The notes under the pieces were generated by a model, which saw only the letters and a list, made by a program, of their open reading frames with translations, had not been told where the DNA came from and did no database searches. The position numbers and the translations under genes were made by a program. Positions 8,470 to 17,455 of a stretch of DNA of 64,000 bases are shown here, piece after piece. Position 1 is the stretch's first letter, and each line of letters begins with the position of its first letter. The stretch is from an uncultured Desulfuromusa sp. (GTDB taxonomy: Bacteria > Desulfobacterota > Desulfuromonadia > Desulfuromonadales > Geopsychrobacteraceae): NCBI RefSeq assembly GCF_963675815.1, contig NZ_OY776574.1, forward strand, positions 614,001 through 678,000. Direction: 5' to 3'.

Positions 8470-10146
8470 ATGGAAAATCTCCGTTCTTTGCTGCACAGCA
8501 TTGATGATAAAGGCTACAAAGCCTACAAACAGTTACAGGGAACATATCATTTTAACCTGTTCCAACTCACCATCGACCACGTCCAGGGCGATCCCTTTGC
8601 TCAGCCCTCACGAATCAGCGTTCAGATTTCGAAAGAGCAACATGGTATTCCTCCTCTATTCTGGAATCAACGAATTCGGCAAACGGCACTGGAAGATTTT
8701 CTTGGACGGGCGGTGCATGCCGCCATCAAAAAACATGTGAAAGGAAGGCGAGGTACCGGTCGCAGTGGCGAAATGGAAATTGCCGTAAACGGGCAACAGG
8801 TCCTTCGCCGTAACGCAGTGCTGCTAGACGATGATCAGCTGGAAGCACGATTGCTCTTTGCATTACCTGGATCCGGACGTTCAATTCTGGCAGGCGAAGC
8901 CGCTGAGATGTTTTTTAATGAGCTGCCACAGGTTGTTGAATCAAGCCTGATATGGACCCGGAATTCTTTAGCCGGAATGCAGCAACACATCGAGCAGATA
9001 GAAGATCAGAACATCTTAAGGTCGCAGCTCAAACAACTCAAAGGCGTCGCTTTTGTTGCCGACGGATCAGTGCTCCCCCGCTACAGCGGCATTGACGACC
9101 ATCCTCTGCAAGGCGGCGTACCATTTAAAGCCCCGGAGGAACTTAAATGTAATGTCACATTGCCGCATCAGGGACCGGTTTCAGGGATGCTGATTCCTGA
9201 AGGGATCACCCTCATTGTCGGTGGCGGTTTTCATGGCAAGTCAACCCTGTTACAAGCTCTTGAGCGGGGGATTTATAATCATATTCCAGGAGACGGCAGA
9301 GAACTGGTTGCAACCTGTGCAGAGGCAGTAAAAATCCGTGCAGAAGATCATCGAACTATTAATCAGGTCGATATCAGCCCCTTTATCTCCACCCTCCCCG
9401 GAAATCGGGCAACGAACAGCTTCTCGACTGCTAATGCCAGTGGCAGCACCTCCCAGGCAGCCAACATTATCGAAGCCCTGGAATGCGACTGTACATGTCT
9501 ACTTATAGATGAGGATACCTCAGCAACCAACTTTATGATTCGTGACCAGCGTATGCGCAAACTCGTCCCAGACAGCCAGGAACCCATCACTCCATTGTTG
9601 TTCCGGGTGCGTGAGCTGTACGAAAAAAAAGGCATTTCAAGTATTATTGTGACGGGTGGTTCCGGCGATTATCTGGCAGTTGCCGATCGGGTGATTATGA
9701 TGGACAATTATCAGCCCTTTGATGTCACGACAAAGGCCCATCAGCTCGCCGGCAGCAAACCGGCAGCAGAAACAAGAATCCCATTTCAAAAAGACCATCA
9801 ACGTCGGCTCAATTTAGCCATAAAACCTCTGCCGCGTCAGCGTGAAGCAAAAATTCAGGTACGAGAGCAACGACTTCTGGAGTATGGCCGAGAAAGGATT
9901 GATCTTTCTCAGGTTGAACAACTTGTTGACAGAGGTCAGACCGAAGCCATAGGGAGAATACTGTCCTGGTGCCATCAACACCATCCGGAACAGAAATCGG
10001 GATTGCAAGCAACATTGCGCCAAATCCTTGAACAAGTTGAACAGCAGGGACTCGACCTGCTTCTGCCATGGAAAGCAGGTCATCTGGCTCTGCCCAGACT
10101 CTATGAAATTGCTGCCGCAGCTAATCGCCTCAGGAATAAACCCTAA
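8470..10146 (+). CDS. Predicted ATPase of the ABC class (PF09818 type)
   Basis: This 558-residue cytosolic protein belongs to the ABC-class ATPases without transmembrane partners (COG3044/PF09818), related to trypanosome MRB1590, an RNA-binding ATPase. The Walker A region is GGGFHGKSTL (about residues 254-263), with the family's GxGRExV block after it. The Walker B region is LLIDEDTSATNFMIRDQRM (about 341-359), and a GGSGDYL block follows. ATG 8470 starts one base after the previous stop; the open frame extends further upstream but that part overlaps the previous gene. No membrane permease is nearby. The cellular role is unknown, and pairing with a DNA-binding-like protein is the only contextual clue. 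Confidence 0.85.
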   Translation: MENLRSLLHSIDDKGYKAYKQLQGTYHFNLFQLTIDHVQGDPFAQPSRISVQISKEQHGIPPLFWNQRIRQTALEDFLGRAVHAAIKKHVKGRRGTGRSGEMEIAVNGQQVLRRNAVLLDDDQLEARLLFALPGSGRSILAGEAAEMFFNELPQVVESSLIWTRNSLAGMQQHIEQIEDQNILRSQLKQLKGVAFVADGSVLPRYSGIDDHPLQGGVPFKAPEELKCNVTLPHQGPVSGMLIPEGITLIVGGGFHGKSTLLQALERGIYNHIPGDGRELVATCAEAVKIRAEDHRTINQVDISPFISTLPGNRATNSFSTANASGSTSQAANIIEALECDCTCLLIDEDTSATNFMIRDQRMRKLVPDSQEPITPLLFRVRELYEKKGISSIIVTGGSGDYLAVADRVIMMDNYQPFDVTTKAHQLAGSKPAAETRIPFQKDHQRRLNLAIKPLPRQREAKIQVREQRLLEYGRERIDLSQVEQLVDRGQTEAIGRILSWCHQHHPEQKSGLQATLRQILEQVEQQGLDLLLPWKAGHLALPRLYEIAAAANRLRNKP

Positions 10147-10212
10147 ATCTTTCATTTTGGCCCTTCCACCAGAATCTACCCTTGTCCCAACCGCCTGAAA
10201 CTGTTAAACAAG

Positions 10213-12057
10213 ATGAAGGTAAGCTTTCTGATCATCGACAATCTGGATTTCATCATGCCGTTTGCTCCCCAAATTCTCAAATTGCTTGACCGAACAGGTT
10301 TTCGCCTGTTGATTCTGGCCATTCCCGTCGGGATAGTTGCCGGAGGTGGAGCTCTTGCCTTTTACTTTGCAACCAACAGTGTCGAACACCTGATGCTGGG
10401 AAAAATCGGGAATTTTCACCCCCCTCTGGAAGGGACTCCGGAAAGTGCTTTTAGCCATTTTGTAGACGGTCTTTCTTTTCCCTACAGGTGGTGCTTGTTC
10501 CTGCTACCGGCTCTGGGCGGGCTGATCTCAGGCTGGTTGGTTTACACCTTTGCTCCGGAGGCTGAAGGTCACGGAACCGACGGCGCAATTGAGGCTTTTC
10601 ACCGCAAAGGTGGCGTTATCCGTGGCCGCGTTCCGATCATCAAAACAATCGCCTCGGTTGTCACTATCGGAACCGGTGGTTCAGCTGGTCGCGAGGGTCC
10701 TATCGCCCAGATTGGTGCAGGGTTCGGTTCATTTATGGCGACAAAACTCGGGCTTTCCGCTCAAGACCGGCGCCTTTTACTTATGGCGGGAATGGCAGGA
10801 GGGATTGGCGCAACATTCCGCTCCCCTCTGGGCGGCGCCCTGTTTGCGGCCGAGGTTCTTTACCGGGATCCCGATTTTGAACATGAAGGCCTGATCCCAT
10901 GTATTATTTCTTCCATCATCGCCTACTCTCTGTTTGGTGCCATCACAGGCTGGACCCCTCTTCTGGACACCCCCTTATTCCACTTCCACCGGCCCTCAGA
11001 GCTGCTACTCTATCTGGTCCTTGGAATTGCTTGTGCTCTGTTCGGTGTCGGCTACGTCAAGTTTTTTTATGGAATGCGTGATATCTTCCGAAAATTAACT
11101 CTGCCCAACTGGCTGAAACCAGCCTTGGGCGGACTGCTTCTCGGAATCCTCGCCATGTTTGTCCCGCAGGTTCTTGGTTCGGGTTATGGCTGGGTACAAG
11201 CAGCACTCTATGGAAAAATGACCCTCTGGGTCATGTTGGTCGTTGCTTTGGCTAAAGTTGTTGCCACCAGCCTGACTATTTCTTCGGGAGGATCAGGAGG
11301 TGTTTTTGCGCCAAGCCTGGTGATTGGAGCAATGCTTGGGGGGACCTTTGGCGCTACTGCAGAAATTCTCTTTCCCATGTTGGTTCAAGATCCACGCTCC
11401 TATGTCCTGGTCGGCATGGCGGGCTTCTTTGCCGGAGTCGCAAATGCCCCCATCGCCACCCTGATTATGGTCAGCGAACTCACTGGCAATTATAGTTTAC
11501 TTGCTCCCTTAATGCTGGTCTGTGTTGTTGCCATGATTGTCATGCGTAAAAACAGCATCTATGAGCAGCAGGTCGCAAGTCGCTTTGATTCACCGGCTCA
11601 TCTCGGTGATTTTGTTATCGATATTCTGGAAGGGGTTAAAATTCACAGCATCGCCAAGAAAGGGAGCAAACCCACCTTGATTCCCGAAGGGATGACTCTC
11701 CCTGAAATCCTCGATAAAATTGCTCCGGCAAAAACAACCTATTACCCGGTCGTCAATGCAGAAGAAATGATGGTGGGAATCTTTTCGATGACTGACATTC
11801 GCCGGATTTTGAACGATGACATCCCTCCGACCCTGGTGATTGCCGGAGATATCGCAACAAGGAATGTGATTACTGCCACCCCGGAAGAAGACTTGACCGA
11901 CGTTATGAAAAAATTAACTGCACGAAACCTGGACGAAATTCCCGTCGTTGATACAGACACTCCACAAAAAGTGCTTTACATGATGTCTCGGCGTAGCTTA
12001 TTGGCACACTATGCCGAGCAGATGGAAAAAACTAAAACAGATTTCCAAATGTCCTGA
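10213..12057 (+). CDS. ClC-family chloride channel with C-terminal CBS pair
   Basis: The 614-residue membrane protein has the ClC core (about residues 25-450) and two CBS domains (about 480-610). The gating-glutamate motif is GREGP with E161; the helix-N block GSGGVFAPS is present. The first selectivity motif reads GHGTDG instead of GSGIP, as in other bacterial CBS-ClCs. At the internal proton-glutamate site (E203 of E. coli ClC-ec1) the sequence is FAAEV, with valine (V215), the residue found in true channels, so passive chloride conduction is more likely than H+/Cl- exchange. ATG 10213 lacks a good ribosome site; ATG 10255 is an equally possible start. Confidence 0.9.
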   Translation: MKVSFLIIDNLDFIMPFAPQILKLLDRTGFRLLILAIPVGIVAGGGALAFYFATNSVEHLMLGKIGNFHPPLEGTPESAFSHFVDGLSFPYRWCLFLLPALGGLISGWLVYTFAPEAEGHGTDGAIEAFHRKGGVIRGRVPIIKTIASVVTIGTGGSAGREGPIAQIGAGFGSFMATKLGLSAQDRRLLLMAGMAGGIGATFRSPLGGALFAAEVLYRDPDFEHEGLIPCIISSIIAYSLFGAITGWTPLLDTPLFHFHRPSELLLYLVLGIACALFGVGYVKFFYGMRDIFRKLTLPNWLKPALGGLLLGILAMFVPQVLGSGYGWVQAALYGKMTLWVMLVVALAKVVATSLTISSGGSGGVFAPSLVIGAMLGGTFGATAEILFPMLVQDPRSYVLVGMAGFFAGVANAPIATLIMVSELTGNYSLLAPLMLVCVVAMIVMRKNSIYEQQVASRFDSPAHLGDFVIDILEGVKIHSIAKKGSKPTLIPEGMTLPEILDKIAPAKTTYYPVVNAEEMMVGIFSMTDIRRILNDDIPPTLVIAGDIATRNVITATPEEDLTDVMKKLTARNLDEIPVVDTDTPQKVLYMMSRRSLLAHYAEQMEKTKTDFQMS

Positions 12058-12115
12058 TTTAAACAAGTTCTATCTATTGACCGACTTTTCAAATCATCTT
12101 ATCGAAGGATTTAAA

Positions 12116-13312
12116 ATGGCATCATATGACTTTATCGTGATTGGTGGTGGCATCGTTGGCCTGGCTACTGCCCGTCAATTGCAAAAACAGTATCAAGGGG
12201 CAAAAGTAGCAATCCTTGAGAAAGAAAAAAAACTGGCGATACACCAGACACGTCATAACAGCGGCATTATCCATGCCGGAGTCTATTACGCACCGGGAAG
12301 CCTAAAAGCCCGTTTTTGTCGTGAAGGTAATATTGATACCAAACAGTTCTGTCGTGAACACAACATCCCCTTTCGGGAAACCGGGAAACTTCTGGTGGCA
12401 ACGGACAAGCAGGATGCAGAACGGATGCAGGATCTATTGGAGCGCTGCCGGATCAATGAGATTCAAACAGAGGTCTTTGACCAGCAGCAGTTGCACGAAT
12501 TTGAGCCCAACGTTGTTGGCGTTGCCGCAACCTGGGTCCCCTCATCTGGGATTGTCGACTTTGAGCAGGTGGCAAATAAGTTAGCCGAGCAGATCCGGTC
12601 CGCCGGGGGAGAAATCTATACCAATTGCATGGTCACAGGACTGACAGAAACCAGTGGAGTCGAAGTCAAAACGAGCCTGGGAACATTTACCGGTCGCTTT
12701 CTGGTCAGCTGTGCCGGTCTCTATTCTGATCGCATTATTCAAATGTTAGGACAACAACCTACGTTTAAAATCCTCCCTTTCCGGGGTGAATACTTCCAGC
12801 TTCCGGCAGAAAAAAGCCAGATGGTCACCCATCCGATCTATCCGATCCCCAATCCTGAGCTCCCCTTTCTGGGAATCCACCTGACCCCCATGATTGATGG
12901 CTCACTCACCGTCGGCCCTAATGCAACCCTGGCACTGGCGCGCGAAGGCTACAGTCGGTGGAAAGTTGATCTCCACGATCTTGCAGAAATGCTCAGCTAT
13001 CCGGGACTCTACCGCCTGGTGATGAAATATCCGCTGCCGACACTGATCGAATTAAAAAACTCACTCTATCGCCCCGGATATCTGAAGCAGGTCAACCGTT
13101 ATTGTCCCAAAGTTGCTCTTGGCGATTTGCGTCCCTATCCTGCAGGAGTCAGAGCACAAGCGGTCAAACCTGATGGAACGACATTGGATGATTTTCTGTT
13201 CGTTGAGAGCGAGAAATCCCTGATTGTTGGCAACGCGCCATCTCCGGCAGCAACCTCGGCGATGCCAATTGCCCGGTATATCTGTGATAAAGTAGGACAG
13301 TTGATTGATTGA
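12116..13312 (+). CDS. lhgO: L-2-hydroxyglutarate oxidase / dehydrogenase (LhgO family)
   Basis: The 398-residue FAD enzyme of the DAO fold should oxidise L-2-hydroxyglutarate to 2-oxoglutarate and pass electrons to quinone. The N-terminal dinucleotide motif is GGGIVG at about residues 9-14, followed by the QTRHNSGIIHAGVYY block typical of LhgO, and the C-terminal RAQAVKPDG and VGNAPSPAATSA stretches. The ATG at 12116 follows GAAGGA (12104-12109). It stands after the ClC gene with a 58-base gap. L-2-hydroxyglutarate arises from lysine breakdown and from side reactions of malate dehydrogenase, so this may be metabolite repair. Confidence 0.9.
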   Translation: MASYDFIVIGGGIVGLATARQLQKQYQGAKVAILEKEKKLAIHQTRHNSGIIHAGVYYAPGSLKARFCREGNIDTKQFCREHNIPFRETGKLLVATDKQDAERMQDLLERCRINEIQTEVFDQQQLHEFEPNVVGVAATWVPSSGIVDFEQVANKLAEQIRSAGGEIYTNCMVTGLTETSGVEVKTSLGTFTGRFLVSCAGLYSDRIIQMLGQQPTFKILPFRGEYFQLPAEKSQMVTHPIYPIPNPELPFLGIHLTPMIDGSLTVGPNATLALAREGYSRWKVDLHDLAEMLSYPGLYRLVMKYPLPTLIELKNSLYRPGYLKQVNRYCPKVALGDLRPYPAGVRAQAVKPDGTTLDDFLFVESEKSLIVGNAPSPAATSAMPIARYICDKVGQLID

Positions 13313-13397
13313 ATAGTTATGTTACTCTTTTTTGATACAGCTTTCGGCAGCCACTGATCCTTGCCGCCACAGAGAGCAATTCACAGCAGGAGGTCGA

Positions 13398-14084
13398 TTG
13401 AATAGTCCTCAAAATTCTTCTCCGTCTCCACAAACCCCCGGTCCCGCTGCACTGCCTACACGGGGTCGGGTTCTGGTTCATGCTGCTGTCATCTATGACG
13501 CCGTTCAACCACTTGTGACTTTGGGTCAGGAAGCACGATTGAATCGCTGGCTGGCGGAACAAATCAGCTTGCCCGATGGTGAGCAAGTTCTTGATGTGGG
13601 CTGTGGAACCGGTCTGCTCACGGTTCAGATTGCCCGCGGCAACCCTGGCTTACACGTCATTGGTATTGATGCGTCACGGCCAATGATTGACGTCGCCAAT
13701 CGCAAACGCAGCAGCTCTGATTGCCGTTTTCAGCAAGCACTCGGAGAAGACCTTCCGTTTCCGGATTCCCACTTTGCCATGGTCACCTCAGCCCTTTTTT
13801 TTCACCATGTTGACCGGGATCTCAAACAGCAGACATTGCAGGAGATCTACCGCGTTCTCAAGCCAGGAGGGGAGTTACTGATTGCGGATATGGACAAACC
13901 TTACACCCTGTTGGGATGGGCAATGTCCTGGACCGCCTGGAAACTGTTTCGACAACCGGAAATTAAGGAAAATATGGATGGGGTCCTCAGAGAGGAAATT
14001 GAAACTGCTGGTTTTCTGAACCTGACTGAGCTGTCCCGCTTCTCCGGCTATATCCGTGTTCTTCACGCTCGGAGAGGCTCATGA
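13398..14084 (+). CDS. SAM-dependent class I methyltransferase
   Basis: The product (228 residues from the TTG at 13398) has the Rossmann SAM-binding motif VLDVGCGTGLL, the acidic strand end GIDAS, and a post-motif block ALFFHHVDRD typical of UbiE/COQ5-like methyltransferases (Methyltransf_11). The TTG start is preferred because AGGAGG (13388-13393) is just upstream, although the spacing is short; the frame is open further upstream. The last four bases overlap the next gene (ATGA). Being the first gene of a tight operon with a prenyl-synthase-like protein and an ABC exporter, it may methylate a lipid or isoprenoid. The substrate is not predictable from sequence. Confidence 0.8.
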   Translation: MNSPQNSSPSPQTPGPAALPTRGRVLVHAAVIYDAVQPLVTLGQEARLNRWLAEQISLPDGEQVLDVGCGTGLLTVQIARGNPGLHVIGIDASRPMIDVANRKRSSSDCRFQQALGEDLPFPDSHFAMVTSALFFHHVDRDLKQQTLQEIYRVLKPGGELLIADMDKPYTLLGWAMSWTAWKLFRQPEIKENMDGVLREEIETAGFLNLTELSRFSGYIRVLHARRGS

Positions 14085-15112
14085 AAAATCAGGCCGGCGC
14101 TATTTTAATGGCATATGAACCCTGGGCTCAAGCCTTTGCCATTCAACGTCAGACCGTGCAGAGATTTCACCAGACCTGTGCCGCGGTATTGGGAGGCAGT
14201 TGCTCACTCAACCCATTGCAACCCGAGCAGTTATCACTTCAGCGCAACCTGTTCTCAACCCTGTTTATTATGGCAACAAAAGCTGCAGGTGTCGCACTTG
14301 ATGTTCTCCCCCTCTATGCCATGATCAACCAGTGTTTACGTGTGCAAGTCACCGGCTGTGACAACTTACTGGACGACGAGTACAAAAGTGTCATCCCCTT
14401 TTCTCTGTCAGGCAGCGGCACCCGTTTTCGATCAGTTTTAACCATTATGACCGGCGATACTGTCTTGGCCAACCTGATTTTGGAGGAAGTGGCATCCGGA
14501 CGCATGAACCTCGTCAATGCCCAGCAACTCCTGGCCGCATCTCTGGCTGTATTAATCCCCAGCGGGATAGAAGAACACGAAGAGGAGTCCAGCATCAAAG
14601 AACCGGTCCCTCCGGTGGAAATCATTCTGCAACAAGTCCATCCACGTAAAACCGGTCTTCTATTTGAGGCTCCAATCCGTCTGGTTGGAAAAATGCAGAT
14701 TGCAGATCTCTCCCGGTCACAGCATATTTCAGAAGCTTTGTCCAAATTTGGCGTTGGCTGTCAAATTCTTGATGACCTCAAAGATGTAGCAGACGACCTC
14801 TATCACCGTAAATACAATATTGTCATTTCTCAAGCTTGGCACGGCAATAATGAAGCTGAAAAACAACAAATTGCAGCCTTCCTGCAGAGTGACGAAACTT
14901 ACGAACAGGCTCAAGATATTGCGGCTCGGCTCACAACAGCTCACCAACAAGACAGCCTGAACTATGCAGGTCAATATTTCCATCAGGCAGCGCAAATATT
15001 CTGTCAGTATTTTCCGGATTTTAAAACACTGCAAGCGTCTGCACTTGGAAGTTTAGTGCAGAACTCAATCATGTCGGAACGCAATACCACAGAGATCAGG
15101 GTCATGCCATGA
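14081..15112 (+). CDS. Polyprenyl-synthetase-like class I isoprenoid enzyme
   Basis: The 343-residue protein shows an isoprenyl diphosphate synthase skeleton. There is a divergent first acidic motif (D94, D98, D99 in CDNLLDDE), a KTGLLF block (K190) matching the substrate-lysine motif, and a clear second motif DDLKD (231-235) preceded by GCQ and followed by DD. The first motif is not the normal DDxxD, so it may be a specialised prenyltransferase, a terpene synthase-like enzyme, or a non-canonical relative. ATG 14081 overlaps the methyltransferase stop, and its own stop overlaps the permease start, both as ATGA. It is not the housekeeping ispA type. Confidence 0.75.
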   Translation: MKNQAGAILMAYEPWAQAFAIQRQTVQRFHQTCAAVLGGSCSLNPLQPEQLSLQRNLFSTLFIMATKAAGVALDVLPLYAMINQCLRVQVTGCDNLLDDEYKSVIPFSLSGSGTRFRSVLTIMTGDTVLANLILEEVASGRMNLVNAQQLLAASLAVLIPSGIEEHEEESSIKEPVPPVEIILQQVHPRKTGLLFEAPIRLVGKMQIADLSRSQHISEALSKFGVGCQILDDLKDVADDLYHRKYNIVISQAWHGNNEAEKQQIAAFLQSDETYEQAQDIAARLTTAHQQDSLNYAGQYFHQAAQIFCQYFPDFKTLQASALGSLVQNSIMSERNTTEIRVMP

Positions 15113-16296
15113 TCTTCTGGCTTCGCTTTGCCTTGCGCTCAGTGTTGCGCCGTCGCCGCCGCACTCTGATAACCTTTATTTCCGTAGGTCTGGGTGTTGC
15201 CATGCTGATCGTACTGGGCTCTATCATGGTCGGTGTCAACGATACGATGGTCAAGAATGCCGTCGCCATAAACTCCGGGAACCTGGTCATCGAAACGCCC
15301 CCACTTCCTTTGAATACTGCTTTGCAGGAAACGGAATCATGGGAGCAAGTGCTACAGATTCAGGAAATTCTGTATGTGCTTCCCCGTTACACTCTTCCTG
15401 CTATTCTGCGCCATGGCGAAAGAGTTCAGGCGCTCCAGCTGACACTGGTTAATCCGGAACAGGAAAAGAACAACTCACCGATTCCGGACAACATCAGTGC
15501 CGGCCACTGGCTGCATGAACAAGAGGGATTGGTTATTGGATCCGGACTTGCAGAATCTCTGGCTGTTTCAACAGGAGAAATTGTCAGATTTTCGACCTCC
15601 GACCAGCACTTTGAGCTGCCGGTCACCGGGATTTTCCATACCGGGGTTCAATCTCTCGATTATGGACTCGGCTACCTGCCGATTGCTGTTGCACAAAAGT
15701 TAGCCCTTGCAGCGAATGTACGCTTGCAACTGGCAGTATTTACAACATCAGGGAGCGCGTTGCCGACGCTGCAAAGACAGCTGCAATCAACCCAGGGGAC
15801 AACAGCAACAATCTCGACCTGGCAGCAGAAACTTCCCGAGGTTGAACAACTGGTTCAGCTCAATGAATTCTCTATGCAGATTATGATCTTGCTGGTGATT
15901 GCGATTCTTGCTTTTGGCGTGGCCAATTCACTCTTGATCTCCGTCATGGATCGCTACCGCTATTACGGTATTCTCAAAGCCATTGGTGTGCGGCCTCAGG
16001 AAGTTGTGATAACCGTTGTTGGTGAAGCTCTGGTCATCTGCCTGGGAGCTGGACTGATTGGGACCCTGGTAGGAATGATTGTCGGCTCGATCTGGGGACA
16101 AATCGGACTGGATATCAGCCACTATACATCTTACAACCCCCATTTCAGCATTAATCCTGTGATTTACCCCCGCTTGACCGTCTCAATGGTTTTTCTTCCG
16201 CAAGTTCTTGCTTTAATAACCGGGGTTCTGGCCTCAGTATGGCCGGCACTGGTCGCAGCCGGACGGCAAGTCAACAGCAGCATGAGAGACCTATGA
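15109..16296 (+). CDS. ABC transporter permease (FtsX/MacB/LolC-like)
   Basis: The 395-residue protein has the FtsX-like topology: one N-terminal membrane helix (about 22-45), a large extracytoplasmic domain (about 50-250, MacB periplasmic core type), and three C-terminal helices (about 260-385). The VANSLLISVMDRYRYYGILKAIG stretch after helix 2 is the usual coupling region. Such permeases pull lipids, lipoproteins or peptides from the membrane and do not move solutes through a channel. It is translationally coupled on both sides (ATGA overlaps) with the prenyl-synthase-like gene and the ATPase gene, which suggests export of the product of this operon. Confidence 0.88.
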   Translation: MIFWLRFALRSVLRRRRRTLITFISVGLGVAMLIVLGSIMVGVNDTMVKNAVAINSGNLVIETPPLPLNTALQETESWEQVLQIQEILYVLPRYTLPAILRHGERVQALQLTLVNPEQEKNNSPIPDNISAGHWLHEQEGLVIGSGLAESLAVSTGEIVRFSTSDQHFELPVTGIFHTGVQSLDYGLGYLPIAVAQKLALAANVRLQLAVFTTSGSALPTLQRQLQSTQGTTATISTWQQKLPEVEQLVQLNEFSMQIMILLVIAILAFGVANSLLISVMDRYRYYGILKAIGVRPQEVVITVVGEALVICLGAGLIGTLVGMIVGSIWGQIGLDISHYTSYNPHFSINPVIYPRLTVSMVFLPQVLALITGVLASVWPALVAAGRQVNSSMRDL

Positions 16297-16988
16297 GTAA
16301 GCCATTTATTCAACTCAATTCAGTTTCTCGCTGGTATGGAGAAGAAGCTAACAGAGTTAAAGCTCTGACCGACATTTCACTGTCGCTGCCAGTCGGTTCG
16401 CAAATGGCACTCGTGGGTCCAAGTGGATCAGGAAAAACGACGTTGCTTAACCTCGTCGGTGCCCTGGATCGTCCAACTCAAGGTTCTATCGTTGTTGCGG
16501 GAAAAACTATCTCCGCATTCAATGAAAGACAGGCTTCGGAATTTCGTCGCACGCAAGTGGGTTTCGTTTTTCAGGATGACGCCTTGCTCCCTGAGCTAAG
16601 CGTGGCGGAAAATGTTGAGCTCCCACTGGTTCTTCTTGGGATAAATGCCGGAACACGCCATGATCGAGTCAGTCAATTACTGCAATCCCTAGGTCTTCAA
16701 GAGCGCGTAAGCGCTTATCCTCCCCAGCTTTCAGGAGGTGAAAAACAACGTGTTGCCGTCGCGCGTGCGGTTATTCATCATCCCCGGATTTTACTCGCTG
16801 ATGAACCAACAGCGAATCTTGACGCAAAATCGGCCACATTGGTTCTGCAAACTATCCGTCAACTCGCCGAACAGAAACAGCTCACAGTTCTGATTTCTTC
16901 CCATGACCCACGCGTTTTTAAATTATTTGATCAACAAGTACATCTGCATGATGGGCAACTTGATGACACCTGTTCAACTAAAACATAG
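16293..16988 (+). CDS. ABC transporter ATPase (LolD/MacB-like)
   Basis: The 231-residue nucleotide-binding subunit carries Walker A GPSGSGKTT (about 37-45), Q-loop FVFQDDALLPELSV, signature LSGGEKQRVAVARA, Walker B ILLADEPTANLD and the switch histidine in SSHD. The LolD-type sequence and size pair it with the FtsX-like permease just upstream. ATG 16293 overlaps the permease stop as ATGA; a longer reading upstream would lie inside the permease gene. It ends the four-gene operon; no strong terminator follows before the promoter at 17036. Confidence 0.92.
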   Translation: MSKPFIQLNSVSRWYGEEANRVKALTDISLSLPVGSQMALVGPSGSGKTTLLNLVGALDRPTQGSIVVAGKTISAFNERQASEFRRTQVGFVFQDDALLPELSVAENVELPLVLLGINAGTRHDRVSQLLQSLGLQERVSAYPPQLSGGEKQRVAVARAVIHHPRILLADEPTANLDAKSATLVLQTIRQLAEQKQLTVLISSHDPRVFKLFDQQVHLHDGQLDDTCSTKT

Positions 16989-17035
16989 ATGACAGGGGAT
17001 CAATATTTTCAAAAAAACTCAGGATTTCAACGGAT

Positions 17036-17085
17036 TTGACAAGACAAATTATTTTTTACAAATCTTGTAACGACAGGAGTATAAT
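17036..17085 (+). promoter_or_regulatory. Promoter region with inverted repeat before the rod-like gene
   Basis: TTGACA occurs at 17036-17041 and a perfect TATAAT at 17080-17085, but they are too far apart to be one promoter; TTTACA at 17055-17060 could serve as a -35 for TATAAT with a long 19-base spacer. The repeat TTACAA-ATC-TTGTAA (17056-17070) covers that -35, so it could be an operator. There is no clear flagellar sigma-28 box. Confidence 0.4.
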
Positions 17086-17110
17086 TATCGGCAGTCAAAA
17101 GGAGTCTGCC

Positions 17111-17455
17111 ATGCCACTTTCAGTCAATAACAGTATTTCGGCACTCAATGCCTTATCAACCAAGCAAAACGTCACTGCCAATAATATTGCCAACAGTGAA
17201 ACCAAGGGGTTCAAAAAATCGACGGCTGTTCTGGAAGAAAGCTCAACTGGAGCGGTCAACTCAAGGATTCAGACCGTTAACACCCCGGGAACCATAATAC
17301 CGCAAGCAGATGGTACGCTGGAGGAGATGTCCAACGTCGATCTCATCCAGGAGACTACGGCCATGATCACCACCAGACACGCCTATGAGGCTAACTTAAA
17401 AGCGTTGAAAATCAGTACAGCCATGGAAGATAACGCGCTGGACATGATAGGTTAG
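17111..17455 (+). CDS. Small flagellar basal-body rod-like protein
   Basis: This 114-residue protein has the two conserved ends of axial flagellar proteins. The N-terminal Flg_bb_rod motif is ALNALSTKQNVTANNIANSE with TKGFKK (about 10-35), and the C-terminal Flg_bbr_C helix, with VDLIQETTAMITTRHAYEAN and an ALKIS run, follows (about 76-105). The middle domain of FlgC/FlgG is almost absent, making it shorter than FlgC (about 134 residues). The ATG at 17111 follows AAAAGGAG (17097-17104). No other flagellar gene is near, so it is an orphan; such orphans are common in this bacterial group. Whether it enters the rod is unknown. Confidence 0.8.
   Translation: MPLSVNNSISALNALSTKQNVTANNIANSETKGFKKSTAVLEESSTGAVNSRIQTVNTPGTIIPQADGTLEEMSNVDLIQETTAMITTRHAYEANLKALKISTAMEDNALDMIG

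Noticed and set aside
7410..10146. Calling the two-gene unit a type IV toxin-antitoxin system
   Set aside because: No AbiEii-like nucleotidyltransferase is present, and the second gene is an ABC-class ATPase.
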